Below, piece after piece: positions 58,136 to 64,000 of a DNA stretch of 64,000 bases. Positions within the stretch are counted from its first letter, which is position 1; each line of letters starts with the position of its first letter. The translations under genes and the position numbers were made by a program. The DNA comes from Archilochus colubris. Lineage: Eukaryota; Chordata; Aves; Apodiformes; Trochilidae. The notes below the pieces were generated by a model that made no database searches, was not told the DNA's origin, and was given only the letters and a program-made list of their open reading frames with translations. The stretch spans positions 11,297,127 through 11,361,126 of the forward strand of contig CM041092.1 of assembly GCA_023079485.1 (NCBI GenBank). The letters are read 5' to 3'.

Positions 58136-60237
58136 AAGTCTGTAAATGGAGAGCCTAGCACAGCATTTTGTTTGTAGAGAGCTCTGCTGGCATAAAGTTC
58201 AACTGTCCAGCCTGTTCTCTAACATGGCTGAAGCAAGTGGGTAAGAAATCCTTCATGTTCCTGGGCTTAGTGTAGGATTAGCTGGATGAAAGTCTGTGAT
58301 CTGCAGTACAAAGTAGACTGGATTAAGAGATTTTTGTATTTTCTAGTTTTGGGAAATGCAGAGAAAATCCAGAAGAAACTCTTGTGCTTTGGTTTTAAAA
58401 ATTCTCACTTCATAGATCATCCATCCTTTCCTTTTCATAACATTGGGTGATTCTTAGAATGTATTTTAATGGAAGTACTTGAGCTGCAAAATTCAGATTT
58501 GTATTTTATACATGGGGATTGCTCCATTTTACAGCACGTTAATAGAAGAAGTAGAGGTCACTGGTTAAATGTGGTCTTTGATATTTCTTTGCTATTATTA
58601 GTCCAATTTAAAACCACTGACCCTTATGAGGGCAGGTTCATTTCAAAAGTCTTTCAAGATTTCCCAGCTTTTGCTCTGATTCATTGGTGTAACTGACTCA
58701 GGGTGGGGCCTTGGTCCACAAAAGACAGGAATCCTCATAGGGCTGGCTGGCTAAAAGATACAAACTGTTTGACTTGTCATCTCCAGTGAGCCAGCAGAGG
58801 GTCAACTTCTGTTTCAGATGTTTATCAGGATCACACATCTGCCTGTGTGGCAGATCTGTCTACCTGCAGATGAAATGCAAGGAGAGTTCAGCCATTCTTT
58901 CTCTGCCCTCTCCTACATTCTTACTGGTGAAAACGGTTGTCCTGAATCTTGCACCATCTCTGCTGGCACAAGTGGCTGATGTAGACATGTAACTGTAAGG
59001 ATAGTGGGAAAAAATTGCCTCCAGATGTAAAGGAAGCAGAATGAACGATGGCTGAATGATGACAAAGGAGTGTTTTTTCCATCAGACTGCAGTGGCTGTA
59101 GGAGCCAAGATGCAGCTTGCTTTCTTGTCTGAAAAGAGGGATTATACCGATCAAAATGTCACAGGAAGCTGCAAGTGATGCATGAGCACTCACCTTATCT
59201 TTCTCAGCGAGGGAGATTTTGTGACAGCTGCAGGGCTTGTCTCAGTAAACAATGGATCACAATACTTAAACACTGCAACATTTTTAGGACAGCAAGAAAG
59301 CTCTGGGTTTGCTCGCAGCGGGGCTGTGTGTTGCACCAGTTAGATGGGTTTTAGTGTGGTGGTGGGGCACTGGTCTGTGGCTGCATGACCCCACAGTGCC
59401 ATGAGGGACAGCAGGTTAGGTTTTTGAGGAGAGGAGGCCGTGCTGGGGTGGTGTTTGCCCTGGTTGGTAGCTTGCCAAGGAAACCCAAATCTATTCTTTC
59501 CATGAAGTCTTGCACTGTGCAGATACATACCTTTGCTGCTGTTGATCTCAGGCATGGCAAACATGACTCATGGACATGCATCCATCCCCTTCTCTTTAGC
59601 AGCACTGTGCTGTCTCCTCTTGATTGGACACTGCCCATGAAGATCTTCAATGCTGAATGGTGGTAATTGGGATTTGAGGTCTTGGGGGGGTCTGAAGAAC
59701 ATCAGCCATGCTGAAGAGGGAGTAACCTCTCTCATGTTGTGTGACTTCTTTCCCAGTCCTCCTGCCTGAGACCTGGAGTGGAAGTCTCCTGGTGCGGGGC
59801 TTGATTGAGCTTTTGCCATGCACAAATATGAACCCAAGTGAAACAGAGAAGAGGCCAAGACTGACATCTCTGGTGGAGCAGAAATGCTGAAGAACTGTAG
59901 AAATGTGAAGAATTGGTTCATGCTTATTCTCTGGTGCTTTCTTTATCTGGGATTGCGTCCATGGGTTCTTCCTGACAGACTGGTATGTTTTGCCAGCTGC
60001 TCCATATTAATAATAAAAAGTAAATAAACAAGCAATCATAATAGTACTTTTGCAAAAATTAGGTTTGGATTAATTTTTTTTTCTTCATATTGAAACAGTT
60101 TTGCAATGCTTGTTCTGAAGCAATGATTAAAGTTTAGGAAACAAAAGTCAAGATGCTCGGAATGCAATAGCAACAGTTGCTGCCTCCTGTACATCATGTG
60201 CTCTAGACACCATTAGGTCCTGATGCACTAGCCAGTA
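58136..60237. other. Unique non-coding sequence
   Basis: No gene or repeat recognised. Overlapping frames on both strands near 59340-59670 arise from a stop-poor patch and match nothing known. Confidence 0.5.
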
Positions 60238-60330
60238 TCCCTATACCCATTTAATAATTGGAAGCTCTGAGACACTAATTAGTTTAATAATTTGCCTGAG
60301 ACAGAGAGGATGTGCCACTGGGCACTTGGA
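60238..60330 (-). repeat. Probable MIR/L2-type relic
   Basis: TACCCATTTAATAATTGGAAG, CTCTGAGACAC and TTTAATAATTTGCCTGAGAC resemble the complement of MIR/L2 ('cccattttacagatgggaaactgaggcac..ttaagtgacttgcccaag'). Diverged. Confidence 0.4.
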
Positions 60331-62153
60331 ACCATGCCTACATCTCCAGATGTAATTTCTCTCTTGGGATGGAAGAAGCTCAGGCAGGTCATTTCAAGGA
60401 GGAGCTGCAGGCAGCAAGGAGAGAAGCACAAAATCATCTAGGTTTGACATAAAAGTAGATGAAAACATGTCTATGTTACTGTCATTGTGATTTCTATAGC
60501 TCTGTGAAGGTACGACCTGAGTCTTTCGTTCATTTTTTCCCTTCAGGGTGGTAAAGAGCAGAGCTTTTTCTTTCATCTCCTTCCTTTCTTTGGTAGTTTA
60601 GAGTATTACCTCCTTCACAATACCAAGAGAGAAAAAGTCTTACTCTTTCTTCTTCCACTCTTCTATCAACATGTTCTTGAACAGGCTGGAGAGGGACATG
60701 ATAAACTCTTGCTTCTTGGGTGTCATTGGAAGGTAATGGCTGACTGCAAACAGCTTTTACAGTGACTCCCTCAGGCCTCTCATGGGTGTTCATTGTCTTT
60801 CTCATCTAAGGAGGAGTTTTGTAGTTGGGCAAGACGGATAGAATTGATTGAATGGGCAGAAACATGGCTGGAAGGTGAAGACTGCTAGAAAAAAAAGCAG
60901 GAGTGGGAGTGGAGGTGAATATTGGGTCAGAGGGGTAAACTGAGTGAAAACATGAAAATGAGACAGCTGGAAGAATGTTTTATTTGGGTATTGAGGAGAG
61001 AGAGAAGGATAATGCTGTTTTGGCCAATTTTTAGAGGGGATTGTACTCTTCCAACAGCCTTCTAAATCCTCATAACTGAGACTGGAGATCAGAAGTTTAA
61101 GAAGGCAATGAAGCTAGAAATTGCAGCAGATAGGATTAAAGATTTCAACAGATCAGGTTAAAGAAAGAGAGAATACCAGTAATGAGGTGGAGGTGGTGAT
61201 GGGAAGACAAGACAGCAGGGTGATGTGTATGTGTAGGAGGACTTCTGGGGTGAAGCCAACTTGAGTTTTTTGGCCTCATGAGTAAAGTTGAGCTATGAGT
61301 GCTGACACATTTGTTTGCTCAGCTCTGCCTGCACAGCAAAAGATTTCTTCTTCCCCTGATGAATTCACTGGATTCATGTTGTTCTATGTTGTGGAGGCTT
61401 CTTTTACATCTCAGCCTGAGGCAGCAGTTGAAGTTATTTTCCAAAGACTACTGCACTAACCTGTGGTGTGACCTGCAATAGGGAGCAATATTAAATTGTG
61501 ATTAATTGTCAGTCTAATAACATAACACTGTAAGTAGACTTTACCTTCTGCACATCCTTGGATGTGTCCACACTTGCTGTGTTTGAGAAGACAGGTGGTA
61601 GCATAGGCACATAATTAGCCTTCTGATCTTTGGTTGCAGCCTTGTTTGCTTTGTTTTTGATGGGTTCAGTCAGTGGCCCTCACAGAATGGAAACTGTGGC
61701 CTCAGTATTAGCAGGCAACTGTCTAGTTCATGAAAAATGTTCCATGTATTGAGGATGATTGTACCAGAGGATGATCTGAGATGGTTGGCTAGATTCTGAA
61801 AAGGGGACATTTCATCAGCAAGATGAAAGAAAACCTGAGTCCTTGTGTTACAAAGTGATTTGCATCTGTTGGCCATTGTTGAGGTACAACACTGAGAGTC
61901 CTCCAGGCCAATGGGTGTTCTGAAAAAGATCTGTGTGATTGAGTACTTGCAAACTGGAGTATCTACTAGTTGCTAAACATGATTTGCCCTGTGCCAGGGC
62001 TGAAACAAACCAAAAGAAGAGGAGGTTGTAGTTACAGTTGTCCACTTGGACCTCCCTATGACAGCTGAAATACACATAGTGATTAAATAAGCCATGATCT
62101 AGGAGCCTGAGTTAAGAGAACTTGTAATAGACCATCACTAGGCAATAAAGGAA
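60331..62153. other. Unique non-coding sequence
   Basis: Purine-rich patches near 60940-61010 and 61140-61240 are the only compositional features. No gene or repeat recognised. Confidence 0.5.
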
Positions 62154-62376
62154 GCACTCAGTGTGTGGCCAAGTAGACAGTGCACAGAAGTAGGTCTGAG
62201 TATCTGCAGAACAGGTATTTATTTATTCCCATGCAGTCTGACAGGCCCCCAGTGTTATATCTATGTTCTGCTTCATTGCACAAGCCTTTACTGTTGAATC
62301 AGCTTATTTTACAGGGCCTTTATATAATGTATGTGGTTCAGGTTTTATTTTCTGGAGTAGGGTCCCTCTTTGTTCG
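62154..62376 (+). repeat. Unidentified interspersed repeat, copy B
   Basis: The second copy of the element at 46232-46416, in the same orientation: CACTCAGTGTGTGGCCAAGT, GTCTGAGTATCTGCAGAAC, AGGTATTTATTTATTCCCA, CTGTTGAATCAGCTTATTTT and a GGTT..CTGGAG block. It carries about 20 extra bases near its start relative to copy A. The CR1 3' tail at 62462 lies just downstream, but I see no evidence that the two belong together. Confidence 0.6.
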
Positions 62377-62461
62377 TCTTCCCTGTCTTCCTTCCTCAAG
62401 GTCTTTTTGGATACCTTTGAAGCTTTTCTGTGCAGTCCTAGGATAGGAGCATGGTTCAATT

Positions 62462-62556
62462 GGAGGTCTAGTGGGAAGTGTCTCTGTCCATGAAGGGGGT
62501 TGGAACTAGATGATCTTTAAGGTCCCTTCCAACCCAAATCATTCTATGATTCTATG
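62462..62556 (+). mobile_element. CR1 LINE 3' tail
   Basis: Reads GGAGGTCTAGTGGGAAGTG, GGGGGTTGGAACTAGATGATC, TTTAAGGTCCCTTCCAACCC and ends ATTCTATGATTCTATG, the CR1 3' end with two terminal octamer repeats. It is the only plus-strand CR1 in the window, severely 5'-truncated, and well preserved. Confidence 0.95.
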
Positions 62557-64000
62557 TTTAGTCTGTATATGTGAGTATTCCCTTATTTTGCATAAATAAT
62601 CCTCTGCCCTGTTTAATTTAGTTTCTTTCACTCCAGACTAGGAAACCCATGCTGAGAATTATTCCAGAAGATACGTCCTTGAATAGCACACTGGTTACCC
62701 TTGCTCCATGCACCTAGCAGTGGCTTTGCAATTTGCAGGCATGGGCATTTAACCTTTCTGTTCTGGGGTGGTTTCTGCTGGATGCACAAAGCTGTTACAG
62801 GCTCAGTGAGGTGGGGGCTCAAGTGAGGTGAAGCAGTGAATGGTGCTCCCCAGAGAGGGAAGTCTCAGCTCAGTGTTTCCATACTTCTGTCCTCCAAAAC
62901 ACACAGAGTAAGGGTGAGGTGGGAGCGGCTGGTTTTGAGACGAGGGCTCAAGTGTTACCAAGTTTACCACATCTTTAGAAGCTGATCCAAACCCCATCAA
63001 GCTCAGTGGAAAACTGCCAATGATTTGAAGAGCCTCTGGATCAGGCCTTTAAACCCAGCTCCTGCGATTTGGCACAGCATCCTTTGTGCAGCTGACTAAT
63101 CCTCATCCCAGTCCTGCACTCCCAGGAAGCCAGTGCAGATCAGTGTGCTAGCAGGCTGCAGGGACCACCCTGTGAAATGGCAGAGGGCCTCTTTTCACCT
63201 TGTCTCATGCATGCATAAATAGCCTGAGCACAGCTGTGTCTGCAGACTTTTATTTCCTGCAAAGCTTTGTCTTCTTTGCAGCTGAATGGATACCTTGAAC
63301 TACCTTGAGCTGGTAGGGGAACTTGCAGAGCTTTAGAGGCTCTGAATCAGATGTCTGGTGATGGACAATGTTGGAAACTATTAAACTTTTGTTCTTTGGT
63401 CCTTGTGAGGAGGAAGTGAGAGCACAGATCTTTAACCCCCTGGAAATGATTAGAGATGAGAAGCACAAAGGAGGCCTTGATGAACATTTTGCCCGTAAGC
63501 CATGTGGTTCTTTGCTTTCCGGCTCCTGCTGCCAACATGCAAAGCCAGGGCCTTGGTTTTTAATTTTTCATACTGTTTTTAAACAGATACTTTTGCAAAT
63601 GTAAACATGCCCCAGCACTGAAGGTTTCCAGCCAAATTAAAGAGTCGGCACTGGAAAAATCAGCCTTCTGAGAAAGGTTAAATAGAAGCAAACTCTGGAG
63701 TTCATTGAGTCCATATGTGTAAGCTGCAGCTAATATGGGATAGACTCAGGGCAGCACTTACCTTGCAGAACTGAGCTAGCTTCAGAATGAAAGGCTGGAA
63801 CTGTCCTTAGGGATGCCTGTGGTCTGAGCAGTAGATTTGAATGTGTCAAATGAAAAAAGACCCATGTCCTGACTCCTGGTTGCATTTCCATTCCGTATCC
63901 CTTCCCTCTTAACAGGAAGAAAGAAGGCTGGGAAGGAAAATGTGCCATTTGGCATTAATTCTGACAATTCACATTTAGACATTCTTAGCTGGGACCATGC
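62557..64000. other. Unique non-coding sequence
   Basis: Nothing recognised to the window end. Short frames on both strands have no supporting context. Confidence 0.5.

Noticed and set aside
62154..62556. Copy B and the adjacent CR1 tail as one longer CR1 element
   Set aside because: Copy A at 46.2 kb carries the same repeat without any CR1 tail, and the interval between copy B and the tail shows no recognisable CR1 sequence.
1..64000. CRISPR arrays, operons, tRNA or rRNA genes, bacterial or phage modules
   Set aside because: No regularly spaced repeats, no tRNA box-B GTTCGANTC in a cloverleaf context, no rRNA-like stretch and no dense coding. The vertebrate CR1 content rules out a prokaryotic source.

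Overview
This looks like nuclear DNA from a bird. The main evidence is four fragments of CR1, the dominant avian non-LTR retrotransposon: two longer 5'-truncated copies (about 15.21-15.63 kb and 27.62-28.34 kb, both minus strand) and two short ones (about 57.72-57.82 kb minus, 62.46-62.56 kb plus). Three carry the family's 3' signature (AGAATGG..TTGGAAGGGACCTT or its complement), and two of those keep its ATTCTATG terminal repeat. The first two also encode decayed pieces of the reverse-transcriptase C-terminus. Interspersed repeats otherwise look sparse, base composition is moderately AT-rich, and long T, A and polypyrimidine tracts occur throughout. There are no bacterial-style operons, ribosome binding sites or densely packed reading frames. 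The species cannot be told from the sequence.

I recognise no complete protein-coding gene. The longest open frames (about 130-180 codons) lack an ATG near their start, lie antisense to CR1, or look like no family I know. The window therefore reads as intergenic or long-intron sequence. Three places could be exons: a minus-strand block at 15739-15884 with a GC-rich third-position stretch ending in a consensus donor; a plus-strand block at 52357-52562 encoding a signal-peptide-like N-terminus followed by a phase-1 donor; and a weaker minus-strand two-block arrangement at 34390-35235. None is identified, and each needs transcript or homology evidence.

Layout: 0-15 kb is unique sequence with small simple repeats (GAAT tetranucleotide, G13, T-rich tracts) and two old repeat relics. 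15-20 kb holds the first CR1 copy and the minus-strand exon candidate. 20-27 kb has an AT-rich, homeodomain/POU-motif-rich block, a pair of CTCF-like motifs and a (CTGAT)5 repeat. 27.6-28.3 kb is the second CR1. 34-38 kb has a run of minus-strand open blocks. 39.4-41.6 kb contains two stretches keeping many CpGs in otherwise CpG-poor DNA, which I read as likely conserved non-coding (enhancer-like) sequence. 42-46 kb has paired octamer sites, two adjacent perfect stem-loops and a perfect 28-bp tandem duplication. 46.2 kb and 62.2 kb carry diverged copies of one unidentified interspersed repeat. 52-64 kb is mostly unique apart from the signal-peptide candidate, a 48-bp diverged tandem repeat and further CR1 and ancient-repeat remnants.

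Old repeat relics of MIR/L2/L3 type were recognised from short remembered signatures, so their boundaries are approximate. No database search was possible.
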